Source of the DNA: Streptomyces sennicomposti | GTDB taxonomy: Bacteria; Actinomycetota; Actinomycetes; Streptomycetales; Streptomycetaceae | Assembly (NCBI RefSeq): GCF_019890635.1 | Contig: NZ_JAIOAB010000009.1 | Span: forward strand, 62,001-126,000 | Reading direction: 5' to 3' | Length of the DNA: 64,000 nucleotides | The notes under the pieces: model-generated | The model's input: only the letters and a program-made list of their open reading frames with translations | Database searches by the model: none | What the model was told of the DNA's origin: nothing | Made by a program: the position numbers and the translations under genes | In this document: positions 11,103 to 18,802 of the stretch, piece by piece | How positions within the stretch are numbered: the stretch's first letter is position 1 | How the letters are laid out: each line of letters opens with the position of its first letter

Positions 11103-11218
11103 CCGGGCGCCGGGAACGTGCCACGCCGCGCCGTCGGCGTACGACGCCCGGGAAAGCCCGCGCACGGCGCGCGGGGTGGTGTGTCACGCCGCCGTCCGCG
11201 CCCCGCTGCCGAAACGCT

Positions 11219-11656
11219 TCAGCCCGCGCTCTGCTCCTCCGCGAGGATGCGGTCCAGAGCCTCGTCGAGATGAGCGTCGAAGTCGGCGAGCGCGCCTTCC
11301 TGGCCCAGCGGCACCAGCTTGTCCGTACGGTCCAGGAACGCCACGAGCGGTGCCGTGGAGGAGCGGAACAGCGCCCGGTCCGGACCGACCTGAAGCCTGA
11401 TCAGGACCTCGCTCAGGGAGTCGCTGTCGGCGGGCGAGATCCTGACGTCGCCGTCCCCGCACGGCGCTCCCACCCCGTCGATCAGCAGCTCCCGGCCGAA
11501 GGCCCAGGTCACCGGGGCGTCGCCGGGCAGATGGAAGGTCAGCCGCACGGCATAGGGATCACAGGTCTCGTACCGCAGTTCCACAGGAATGCGGAAGGAG
11601 AGCTCCTCGGACACGAGAAAGCTCATCATGACCTCTGCCTGTACGGACTCGCGCAT
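11219..11656 (-). CDS. ssgA: sporulation/septation regulator SsgA
   Basis: SsgA-like protein (SALP) of 145 residues, 136 if the ATG nine codons later is used. SFLVSEELSFRIPVELRYE, WAFGRELL and VAFLDRTDKLVPLGQE are diagnostic of SsgA. It localises septation sites and promotes sporulation-specific cell division in Streptomyces. The upstream ATG follows GGGGTAGCA, giving the longer form. The IclR-type ssgR gene follows immediately upstream on the same strand, the arrangement in which SsgR activates ssgA in S. coelicolor. Confidence 0.93.
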   Translation of the reverse strand: MRESVQAEVMMSFLVSEELSFRIPVELRYETCDPYAVRLTFHLPGDAPVTWAFGRELLIDGVGAPCGDGDVRISPADSDSLSEVLIRLQVGPDRALFRSSTAPLVAFLDRTDKLVPLGQEGALADFDAHLDEALDRILAEEQSAG

Positions 11657-11754
11657 TGCTACCCCGTCATCTGCCGTCGACTGGCCGGGACTCATCCAAG
11701 TGACACTTGAGGCATCTTGCTGAACGTACACGCCGGATCACAAGGAGTGAGTTT

Positions 11755-12654
11755 TCAGATACTGATAGCGAGCGCGAGAGAGCCGACGCTGCGCCCCACC
11801 TCGTGCTGCAACTGCCGTGCAGCGTGGGCCAGTCGGTCGGCCTGGTGTGCGGGGAGCGACAGCGCCACCGTGCAGGCCGTGGCCCCCACGGTGATGGGGA
11901 CCGCCGCGCACACCGTGCCCAGCGCGTACTCCTGCCGCTCCGTCACCGGCTCCATACGTCCTACCCGCTCGATCCGGCGCAGAAGCGCGTGCGCGTCACG
12001 CACCGTGTACGGGGTGAGGGACCGCACGGGATGGCGGGCGAGGTGGTCACGGCGGGCCTCCTCGTCCAGCTGGGACAGCAGGCACTGTCCGACGGCGTGC
12101 GCGTGCCCGGTCTCCCGGAAGTCGGCCCACTCCTCGGCGGCGGGACAGGCCGGGGCGTCGGACACGCACAGAACGTCGATCTCGCCGTCCCGGTACATCG
12201 CGTAGTACACCGGCGCACCGATCGAATCCCGCCATCGTCCGAGCGTGTCGGCGATCGTGCTGCGACGTTTCTGCGCGGCCCCGCTGCTGCTCAGCCGCTC
12301 GGTCGCCTCGCCGAGGAAGAACAGCCCCTTGTCGCGGTGCAGATAGCCCTCGTGGACCAGGGTGCGCAGCAGGTGGTAGGCGGTGGGCAGGGCCAGTCCC
12401 GTCTCGCGCGCGAGCTGCTTGGCGGTGGCCCCGTGCTCATGGCCCGCGACGGTCTCCAGCAGGCGCATCGCGCGCTGGACCGAACCGATGAGGGTCTGCG
12501 CCGTGCGGGCCGGCGGCTGCTCCGGCACCCGGGGGCGGGCGCGGTCCACCGCGGTTGCGGGGCGCGGCTGCGCGGGCAGCGCCATGGAGCGGGACGGTGT
12601 CCCGAGGGCGGGTGGTACGGGCCGTTCTGCGGGTGCGGTGTCAACCGTGGCCAA
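11755..12654 (-). CDS. ssgR: IclR-family regulator SsgR
   Basis: IclR-family regulator of 299 residues from a TTG start preceded by GGGAG, or 276 from an ATG at 12585. The first 60 residues are proline/arginine-rich and probably disordered; a winged helix follows (SVQRAMRLLETV through ATAKQLARETGLALPTAYHLLRTL, quoted here by its ends), then the IclR effector domain. Its position just upstream of ssgA on the same strand identifies it as the ssgA activator known in Streptomyces. The 98-bp gap to ssgA should hold the ssgA promoter. Confidence 0.88.
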   Translation of the reverse strand: MATVDTAPAERPVPPALGTPSRSMALPAQPRPATAVDRARPRVPEQPPARTAQTLIGSVQRAMRLLETVAGHEHGATAKQLARETGLALPTAYHLLRTLVHEGYLHRDKGLFFLGEATERLSSSGAAQKRRSTIADTLGRWRDSIGAPVYYAMYRDGEIDVLCVSDAPACPAAEEWADFRETGHAHAVGQCLLSQLDEEARRDHLARHPVRSLTPYTVRDAHALLRRIERVGRMEPVTERQEYALGTVCAAVPITVGATACTVALSLPAHQADRLAHAARQLQHEVGRSVGSLALAISI

Positions 12655-12852
12655 GGGTCACTCCCAGAGCGCGTGGGGGCAGCCCGTGCGGGGAAACACG
12701 GGTGGGGGGTGGGCCGCCCGCGGGGGCCGGCCCCCGCGTCGATCTCCGGACCTTATCCGCCCGCCACCGCTCTCGGACGGCTTGCCCGGGAAACTTCCCC
12801 CCCGCGAGGGAACCGGTGCGCCGCGTTACCGGTCACCGGTGTCCCGGGGCGC

Positions 12853-13059
12853 TCACCAGTCGCTGCGCGAACTCGACATGAACTTCCGCACGATGTAGAT
12901 CAGTCCGCCGACCAGGGCCACGCAGATCAGCAGCTTGAACAGCAGGGCGATCACGAAGCCGACGATGCTCGCTATGAGCCCGCCGAACACGACCAGGGCG
13001 ATGACCGGCACCGCGACCCACTTCACCCACCACGGCAGCCCCGCGAAGATCTCTCGCAT
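12853..13059 (-). CDS. small membrane protein (DUF5326-like)
   Basis: Protein of 68 residues starting MREIFAGLPWWVKWVAVPVIA with two closely spaced hydrophobic segments and a basic tail (YIVRKFMSSSRSDW). It resembles the short Streptomyces DUF5326 membrane proteins; role unknown. ATG start with GAGAGG nearby upstream. It lies alone between ssgR and the cupin gene on the same strand. Confidence 0.75.
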   Translation of the reverse strand: MREIFAGLPWWVKWVAVPVIALVVFGGLIASIVGFVIALLFKLLICVALVGGLIYIVRKFMSSSRSDW

Positions 13060-13204
13060 TGCCCTCGTCCCTACCTCTCGCCCGCGCTGTGCCGGGCCCG
13101 TCGATGTCCTGCACTCGATGCTAGGGCCGGTGGAGGGTCCGGCGGGGGTCCCGCATCCCTTGTCTCCCCCTGACCGGTCCCCTAGGGAACCCTGAGACGG
13201 CGCC

Positions 13205-13522
13205 TCAGGCTTCCGGGGGAGAGAACACCACGAGGACCCGCAGGTCCTCGCTGATGTGGTGGAACTTGTGGGCGACCCCGGCCGGCACGTACACCACGCT
13301 GCCGCGCGCCACTTCGGTCGTCTCCAGGCCCACCGTGATCGAGGCCCGGCCGCTCACGACGAAGTACACCTCGTCCTGGCCGTGCGGCTGCTGCGGGTCG
13401 TGCTCGCCCGCGTCGAGGGCGTACAGCCCGACCGACATGTTCCGCTCCCGCAGGAACTGTAGGTAGGCGCCCTCGTTGGCGGCTCGCTCCGCCTCCAGTT
13501 CGTCCAGCCGGAATGCCTTCAT
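13205..13522 (-). CDS. cupin-domain protein
   Basis: Single-domain cupin of 105 residues. The metal-binding motif is present as HGQDEVYFVVSGRASI (histidine and glutamate ligands), followed by VYVPAGVAHKFHHISED with the second-half histidine. Such small cupins can be isomerases, dioxygenase-like or sensory; the substrate cannot be read from sequence. ATG start. Transcribed away from the small membrane protein on the opposite strand that follows. Confidence 0.85.
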   Translation of the reverse strand: MKAFRLDELEAERAANEGAYLQFLRERNMSVGLYALDAGEHDPQQPHGQDEVYFVVSGRASITVGLETTEVARGSVVYVPAGVAHKFHHISEDLRVLVVFSPPEA

Positions 13523-13569
13523 CGCCTCGCCCGTGTCCGTAGTCGATCTCGTCTGCCACGATCAGACAC

Positions 13570-13947
13570 ATGAAGAATTTCGTAGTCAAGACGATCGCCA
13601 ACGCGGGCGCCCTGGCGGTCGCCGTCTGGCTGCTCGACAAGATCACGCTGACCGGTGACAGCACCGCGAAGAAGGCCGGCACGCTGATCGTGGTGGCCCT
13701 GGTCTTCGGACTGGTGAACTTCCTGGTCAAGCCGGTGCTGAAGGTGCTGACCTTCCCGCTGTTCATCCTCACGCTCGGTCTGATCACCCTCGTGGTCAAC
13801 GCGCTGATGCTGCTGCTGACCTCCTGGGTGTGCGGCAAGCTCCAGCTCAGCTTCCACGTCGACGGCTTCTGGACCGCCGTCCTCGGCGGCCTCATCGTCT
13901 CGGTCGTCTCCTGGGCACTGCACATGATCCTGCCGGACGAGGACTGA
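13570..13947 (+). CDS. phage-holin-family (PF04020-like) membrane protein
   Basis: Protein of 125 residues with four hydrophobic segments and conserved VNFLVKPVLKVLTFPLFILTLG, typical of the small membrane family annotated as 'phage holin family'. Despite the name these are chromosomal housekeeping membrane proteins of unknown role and nothing phage-like surrounds it. ATG start shortly after the divergent cupin gene, so the 47-bp gap must contain both start regions. Confidence 0.82.
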   Translation: MKNFVVKTIANAGALAVAVWLLDKITLTGDSTAKKAGTLIVVALVFGLVNFLVKPVLKVLTFPLFILTLGLITLVVNALMLLLTSWVCGKLQLSFHVDGFWTAVLGGLIVSVVSWALHMILPDED

Positions 13948-14046
13948 GCGGCCCGGCCCCGCGGGCGCGGCCGGCCGACTCTGAGAGGGTGGGAGCGGCG
14001 GACCGCGGTCCGCCCGGCCACGACAGCATGCGAAGGGACAGGCGGC

Positions 14047-15243
14047 ATGAACGATTCCGCTGCGGACGGCACGAACGGCACCGGGCAAGGCGCCGGGCTC
14101 GCGGCCGGCGGGCTCCCGGTGGGCGCCGGCGACGGCACCCGTGCGGTGCGGGCCGGGCTCCCCGAGCCGGTCAAGCACGAGCCGACGCTTCCCGGACCGG
14201 TCTTCGCCGCCCACTTCCACCTGCCGGGCGACCCGACGGGCCCGTACACCTACGGCCGGGACGAGAACCCGACCTGGACGCTGCTCGAGAGCGCCATCGG
14301 CGAGCTGGAGGCGCCCGGCCAGCAGGACGTGCGGACGCTGGTGTTCGCCTCCGGCATGGCGGCCATCTCCTCGGTGCTCTTCTCCCAGCTGCGCGCCGGC
14401 GACGCCGTGGTCCTCCCCGACGACGGCTACCAGGCCCTCCCCCTGGCGCGCGCCCAGCTGGAGGCCTTCGGCATCGAGGTGCGCACCGCCCCGACCGGCG
14501 GGGACGCCCAGCTCGACGTGCTGGACGGCGCCCGGCTGCTGTGGCTCGAATCCCCGTCCAACCCGGGGCTCGACGTGTGCGACATCCGGCGGCTGGTCGA
14601 GGCCGCCCACGCGCAGGGCACCCTGGTCGCCGTCGACAACACCCTCGCGACACCGCTGGGGCAGCGGCCGCTGGAACTCGGCGCGGACTTCTCGGTGGCC
14701 AGCGGCACCAAGCAGCTCACCGGGCACGGCGACGTCCTGCTCGGCTACGTCGCCGGCCGCGACGGCGAGGCCATGGCGGCCGTACGGCGCTGGCGCAAGA
14801 TCGTCGGCGCGATTCCGGGCCCCATGGAGGCCTGGCTGGCGCACCGTTCGATCGCCACCCTGCAGCTGCGCGTCGACCGGCAGAACGCCTCGGCCCTGGC
14901 TCTCGCCGAGGCGCTGCGCGGGCGTCCGGAGGTGACCGGGCTGCGGTACCCGGGACTCGCCGACGACCCCTCGCACAAGGTCGCCTCGCAGCAGATGCGG
15001 CGCTACGGCTGCGTGGTGTCCTTCACGCTGCCCACGCGCACGCGTGCCGAGCGCTTCCTTCAGGCGCTGCGGCTCGTGGACGACGCGACCAGCTTCGGCG
15101 GGGTGCGCTCGACGGCCGAGCGGCGCGGTCGCTGGGGCGGGGACGCGGTGCCGGAGGGCTTCGTGCGGTTCTCCGTCGGCGCCGAGGACCCGGCGGACCT
15201 GGTGGCGGACGTGCTGCGGGCCCTGGACGAGTCGGCGGGCTGA
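14047..15243 (+). CDS. cystathionine gamma-lyase/synthase-family PLP enzyme
   Basis: Cys/Met-metabolism PLP enzyme of 398 residues. The substrate-binding YGRDENPTW, ASGMAAISSVLF, LESPSNPG and the Schiff-base motif SGTKQLTGHGDVLLGY are in the expected order, and FGGVRSTAERR near the C-terminus matches the gamma-lyase/synthase fold. It breaks or forms the C-gamma-S bond of cystathionine-like substrates; lyase versus synthase cannot be decided. ATG follows AAGGGACAGGCGGC. A LysR regulator lies downstream in the same direction and may control it. Confidence 0.87.
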   Translation: MNDSAADGTNGTGQGAGLAAGGLPVGAGDGTRAVRAGLPEPVKHEPTLPGPVFAAHFHLPGDPTGPYTYGRDENPTWTLLESAIGELEAPGQQDVRTLVFASGMAAISSVLFSQLRAGDAVVLPDDGYQALPLARAQLEAFGIEVRTAPTGGDAQLDVLDGARLLWLESPSNPGLDVCDIRRLVEAAHAQGTLVAVDNTLATPLGQRPLELGADFSVASGTKQLTGHGDVLLGYVAGRDGEAMAAVRRWRKIVGAIPGPMEAWLAHRSIATLQLRVDRQNASALALAEALRGRPEVTGLRYPGLADDPSHKVASQQMRRYGCVVSFTLPTRTRAERFLQALRLVDDATSFGGVRSTAERRGRWGGDAVPEGFVRFSVGAEDPADLVADVLRALDESAG

Positions 15244-15543
15244 CGGCCTCGCCGGCGGGGGCGCCGACGTCTTCGGCGTGCCGCGGGTGTCCTCGGCGTG
15301 CCGCGGGCGCTGCCGCCGTCGCGCGGCCGGGCCGGTGTCCCGACATGCTCGGCGGGCGGTCCGAGCCTCCCCCCTCGTGGCTCGGACCGCCTTCGGTTCC
15401 ACCGGTGAAGAACCGTGCGCACCAGGCTAGTTGACTCTTTGTCAGTGTCCAATCACGGTAGCGACAGAGACCTATCGACATATTTATAGTTGGGTGCGGC
15501 CTGGGGGCGGGGGGCGCGGGACGCCGCGAGGGGAGGGCGTGCT
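15244..15543. promoter_or_regulatory. 300-bp region: terminator, repeats, LysR promoter
   Basis: Holds a near-identical direct repeat of CGGCGTGCCGCGGG around 15270-15307, a terminator hairpin (15355-15391), TTGACT (15431-15436), TTGTCAGTG (15439-15447) and an AT-rich inverted repeat CTAT-N10-ATAG (15472-15489). The last is a reasonable LysR autoregulatory site. No gene seen. Confidence 0.5.
15355..15391 (+). terminator. terminator hairpin after PLP enzyme gene
   Basis: GGCGGTCCGAGCC (15355-15367) pairs perfectly with GGCTCGGACCGCC (15379-15391) across an 11-nt loop, about 110 bp after the stop codon. Confidence 0.75.
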
Positions 15544-16449
15544 TTGGATCTGGCGTTGCTGCGTACGTTCGTGACCGTGCACCGGGCGGGTTCCTTCACC
15601 CGGGCGGCAGCGCTGCTCGGCCTGTCCCAGCCGGCCGTCACCTCGCAGATCCGCACACTGGAGCGGCAGCTGGGCCGCCCCCTGTTCCTGCGCCAGGCCC
15701 GCGGGGTCACCCCGACGTCCATCGGCGACGAACTCGCCCACAAGGCCGCCCCGCATCTCGACGCCCTGGTGGAGATCACCGAGTCGGGTCTGGACGACGA
15801 GTCCTCCTTACGCACGCTGCACCTGGCCGGGCCGCCCGAGTTCACCGCGGAACGGGCACTGCCCGCACTGACCGAGCTGACCGGCGAGGACGGGCAGGGC
15901 TTCGCGCTGCGCGTCTCCTTCGGGACCGCCGAGGAGGTGCTGGACGGGCTGTCCGCCGGGTACCACGACCTCGCCATCGGCACCGCCCGGCCACGCGGCG
16001 GACTGCTCACGGCGGCCCCGCTCTGCGACGAGGAGCACGTCCTGGTCGCCGCCCCCCGCTGGGCCGAGGAGGCGGGCCCCGTGCAGGCGGGGACCAAGGG
16101 CATGGCCGCCCTGAAGGACGTCCCGGTGGTCGAGGTCCACGAGTCGCTTCCGTTCGTCTCCCGCTACTGGGCCTCGGCCTTCGACTCCCGGCCGACCGCG
16201 GCCGGCGCCGTGATCGTGCCCGATCTGCGCGCGGTGCTCGCCTGTGCCGTGGCGGGGGCCGGGCTCGCGGTGCTGCCCCGCTATCTGTGCGCCGCCGCCC
16301 TGGCGCGGGGGGACGTGGTGGCCCTCCATGAGCCGGTGGTCCCGCCGCTGCGGACGTACTTCCTCGTGGTGCGCACCGGAACGCTGGCGATGCCGCATAT
16401 CGCGCGGGCACACGAGTGGCTGCTGCGGGCGGCCTCCCGGTGGTGCTGA
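15544..16449 (+). CDS. LysR-family transcriptional regulator
   Basis: LysR regulator of 301 residues. MDLALLRTFVTVHRAGSFTR with ALLGLSQPAVTSQIRTLE gives the N-terminal winged helix-turn-helix; the C-terminal two-lobed effector domain follows. A TTG start was chosen because GGGGAGGG sits at proper spacing and LysR proteins start right at this helix; the ORF stays open further upstream. Effector unknown. It may regulate the preceding sulfur-amino-acid enzyme or itself through the CTAT-N10-ATAG repeat. Confidence 0.9.
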   Translation: MDLALLRTFVTVHRAGSFTRAAALLGLSQPAVTSQIRTLERQLGRPLFLRQARGVTPTSIGDELAHKAAPHLDALVEITESGLDDESSLRTLHLAGPPEFTAERALPALTELTGEDGQGFALRVSFGTAEEVLDGLSAGYHDLAIGTARPRGGLLTAAPLCDEEHVLVAAPRWAEEAGPVQAGTKGMAALKDVPVVEVHESLPFVSRYWASAFDSRPTAAGAVIVPDLRAVLACAVAGAGLAVLPRYLCAAALARGDVVALHEPVVPPLRTYFLVVRTGTLAMPHIARAHEWLLRAASRWC

Positions 16450-16500
16450 GGCGTTCCGGCCCACAGCACCGGACGAACCGGGGCGGTGATGCTCCGCGAT

Positions 16501-16514
16501 GTTTCACGTGGAAC
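16501..16514. other. parS-like ParB site, one mismatch
   Basis: GTTTCACGTGGAAC, one mismatch, 21 bp before the NUDIX start codon, thus likely within its promoter or 5' leader. Confidence 0.75.
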
Positions 16515-16535
16515 AAGCTGGGCCACATTTCTCCC

Positions 16536-17018
16536 ATGACCGTCCGACCCGTGGTCAAGCGCACCGCACGCGCCGTTCTCCTCGACGGTGACGACCTGAT
16601 CCTGATCAAGCGCACCAAGCCCGGTGTCGATCCCTACTGGGTCACCCCCGGTGGCGGGGTGGAGCCCGGGGACACGACCGTCGTCGACGCCCTGCACCGG
16701 GAGGTGCACGAGGAACTCGGGGCCAAGATCAGCGATGTGGTGCCCTGCTTCGTGGACACCGTGGAGCACATCGGCGCGGATGCCGCCACGACCGGTGTGA
16801 AGGTGCAGCACTTCTTCGTCTGCCGCCTGGAGTCGATGGACCCCTCGCTGCGGCACGGCCCCGAGGTGGAGGAACCCGCGGGGGAGTACGAGATCGTGCG
16901 CGTTCCGTTCACCCGCGTCGGCATCGCCTCCGTCCATCTCGTCCCGCTGTCGCTGCGGCACTATCTGGACGGAAACATCGAGGGCGTCCTGGCCCTGCAC
17001 GCCCCGGATCTCGGCTGA
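16536..17018 (+). CDS. NUDIX hydrolase
   Basis: Protein of 160 residues with a NUDIX box at about residues 38-61: GGGVEPGDTT followed by ALHREVHEELG. The catalytic REVHEELG part is intact. The usual GE just before the box helix is GD here, a conservative change. Substrate (an X-linked nucleoside diphosphate) cannot be predicted. ATG start without a visible ribosome-binding site, and a parS-like site sits immediately upstream. Confidence 0.88.
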   Translation: MTVRPVVKRTARAVLLDGDDLILIKRTKPGVDPYWVTPGGGVEPGDTTVVDALHREVHEELGAKISDVVPCFVDTVEHIGADAATTGVKVQHFFVCRLESMDPSLRHGPEVEEPAGEYEIVRVPFTRVGIASVHLVPLSLRHYLDGNIEGVLALHAPDLG

Positions 17019-17095
17019 CGGCCGCGCCGCTGCGCGCCTGCGCCACAGCCGGTCCCCTCGCCGTGCGCCGCCGCGAGCACAAAGCATCCGGCGGT

Positions 17096-17109
17096 GTTTC
17101 ACGTGAAAC
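17096..17109. other. parS ParB-binding site (perfect)
   Basis: GTTTCACGTGAAAC between the NUDIX gene and the two-part GNAT gene, about 40 bp upstream of the latter's probable start. Confidence 0.9.
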
Positions 17110-17148
17110 ACCCGGCGCCTGTCGGTGCGCTGTACAGCAGGCCACAGC

Positions 17149-18087
17149 ATGACCAAAAGCACGTACGTCTCTGGGGAAACGGGTGGACGCCGACGGTCCC
17201 CGTCGGACAGCCTGACCTGCGTGTCGACTCCTTCCGCCGCCGCCCTGCCCATCCGCCGCCTGACGCTCCGGGATCTCACCGCCTGCGCAGACCTGTCCGA
17301 GAACCGGGGGTGGCAGCGCGAGGAACACAAATGGGGCCTCCTCCTCACCGCCGGGAAGGCCTACGGCATCGACGACCCCGACGGAGGCCTCGTGGCCGGC
17401 TGCGTGGTCACGGAGTACGGCACACACGACCGCCCGGACCTGGGCGCCATCGGCATGGTCCTGGTCGCCGAACGCCACGCCCGGCAGGGCATCGGCCGCC
17501 GTCTGATGCGGCACGTCGTCTCCCTGATGGGTCCCACCCCGCTGACCCTGCATGCGACGCCGAACGGGCGCCCGCTCTACGAGGAGCTGGGCTTCAAGGT
17601 CACCGGCCGGGCCGAGATGGTGGTCGGCCGCTTCGTCCCCGAGGACACGCCGCCCTCCGTCGCCACCAGGGCGGCCACCGCCGAGGACCTGCACGGCGTC
17701 CTCAGGCTGGACGAGGAGGTGTTCGGCGCCGACCGCACCCCGCTCATCACTCGGCTGCCGGCGTTCGCCGACCATCTCCTGGTCGCCGAGGACGGGGGCC
17801 GGATCATCGGCTACACGGCGGCCTGGCCCAACATGGACACCCATGTCGTGGGCCCGCTGATCGCCCGGGACACACAGACCGCGAAGGCCCTCGTCGCCGC
17901 TGTCGCCGCCCGTACCGACCGTCCGCTGCGCACCGACGTCGACGTGCGCCACGAGGAGCTGCTGGCCTGGCTGCGGCAGCGCGGGATGGCCTCCGTCTTC
18001 TCCAACTCCGTCATGACGTACGGCATCCCGGAGCTGCCCGGGGACTGGACCCGCCGTTTCGCTCCGCTGTCCGTGGCGGCGGGCTGA
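17149..18087 (+). CDS. GNAT acetyltransferase, probable tandem domains
   Basis: Protein of about 312 residues. LPIRRLTLRDLTACADLSENRGW begins a first GNAT domain (its ends are IRRLTL and ENRGW) with the acetyl-CoA loop ERHARQGIGRRLM; the second half repeats the fold less clearly (DLHGVLRLDEEVFGADR, DHLLVAEDGGRIIGYTA). Substrate unknown. The start is uncertain: ATG at 17149 has a weak GCAGG upstream, while a GTG at 17221 would remove the first 24 residues. Ends in a palindromic terminator shared with the convergent gene. Confidence 0.8.
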   Translation: MTKSTYVSGETGGRRRSPSDSLTCVSTPSAAALPIRRLTLRDLTACADLSENRGWQREEHKWGLLLTAGKAYGIDDPDGGLVAGCVVTEYGTHDRPDLGAIGMVLVAERHARQGIGRRLMRHVVSLMGPTPLTLHATPNGRPLYEELGFKVTGRAEMVVGRFVPEDTPPSVATRAATAEDLHGVLRLDEEVFGADRTPLITRLPAFADHLLVAEDGGRIIGYTAAWPNMDTHVVGPLIARDTQTAKALVAAVAARTDRPLRTDVDVRHEELLAWLRQRGMASVFSNSVMTYGIPELPGDWTRRFAPLSVAAG

Positions 18088-18105
18088 GCGGACCGGAACA
18101 GGTGA

Positions 18106-18129
18106 ACGCCGGCCCCGCGGGGCCGGCGT
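18106..18129. terminator. palindromic bidirectional terminator
   Basis: A perfect 24-bp palindrome with arms ACGCCGGCCCCG and CGGGGCCGGCGT, centred between two convergent genes. Confidence 0.75.
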
Positions 18130-18148
18130 CGTACGTGCCGTGGCCCGG

Positions 18149-18571
18149 TCAGGCGAGGGTCTCGACGGCGGTGGCGGCGAAGCCGTGGTCCTGCTCCGGG
18201 GCGCCGCCGCCGACTCCGACGGCCCCGATCAGCCGGCCGTCGCGCCGCACGGGGACGCCGCCCGCGATGAACAGCAGCGGCCGGTCGAGCGCGGTGGGCA
18301 AGGTGTGGAAGGGGGCGCCCGGCTGCACGGCGGCCACGAGGTCGGCGGTGGGGGCGTCGAGCTGCAGGGCCGTGTAGGCCTTGCGGGTGCTGGTCTCCCC
18401 GGAGATCAGCACGGCCCGGTCGTCCCGGCGGAAGGCGAGCAGGTGCCCGCCCGCGTCCAGCACGGTGACGCTGACCGCGACTCCGGCGGCCTCCGCCGCC
18501 CGACGGGCCGCGGCGACGAGCGCCTCGGCGTCCTGGATGGTCAGCGGAGCCACGGCGGTGTTGGTGCTCAT
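18149..18571 (-). CDS. GlcG/HbpS-like heme-binding-family protein
   Basis: Protein of 140 residues of the GlcG/HbpS (PF03928-type) fold: VSVTVLDAGGHLLAFRR, STRKAYTAL and GGVPVRRDGRLIGAVGVGG are the conserved blocks. In Streptomyces HbpS is a secreted heme sensor, but this copy has no signal peptide and no adjacent two-component system, so a cytosolic role is more likely. ATG start. Next to, and on the same strand as, the MFS transporter gene. Confidence 0.82.
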   Translation of the reverse strand: MSTNTAVAPLTIQDAEALVAAARRAAEAAGVAVSVTVLDAGGHLLAFRRDDRAVLISGETSTRKAYTALQLDAPTADLVAAVQPGAPFHTLPTALDRPLLFIAGGVPVRRDGRLIGAVGVGGGAPEQDHGFAATAVETLA

Positions 18572-18736
18572 CTGGGGTTCTCCTCAAGGGTGGTGCCACG
18601 TGCGTGGGGGGGATCGGTCGGTCGGGAGAGGGGGACTGGCCTGCCTCGGGGTGAGGCGGACCGGCCGATGGGAGGGGGAGGGTCCGGTCGGTGGGGGGAT
18701 GGGGCGACGGCCCCGGACCGGGGCCGGACCCGGACC

Positions 18737-18779
18737 GGGGCCGGGGCCGGGGCCGGGGCCGGGGCCGGGGCCGGGGCGG
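18737..18779. repeat. GGGGCC hexanucleotide tandem repeat
   Basis: Six perfect GGGGCC units (18737-18772) followed by GGGGCGG, inside the 231-bp gap between the MFS and HbpS-like genes. Imperfect CGGACC-type units precede it from about 18713. The G4 runs could form a quadruplex on the plus strand. Confidence 0.9.
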
Positions 18780-18802
18780 TCGGCGTCGGAGGCGTGTGCG
18801 GC

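Noticed and set aside
13570..13947. Phage holin indicating a prophage
   Set aside because: The family label is historical; no phage genes surround it and it matches chromosomal four-helix membrane proteins.
18713..18800. Coding sequence through the GGGGCC repeat
   Set aside because: Reading frames there give only simple Gly/Ala/Pro/Arg repeats and the flanking genes have clear ends.
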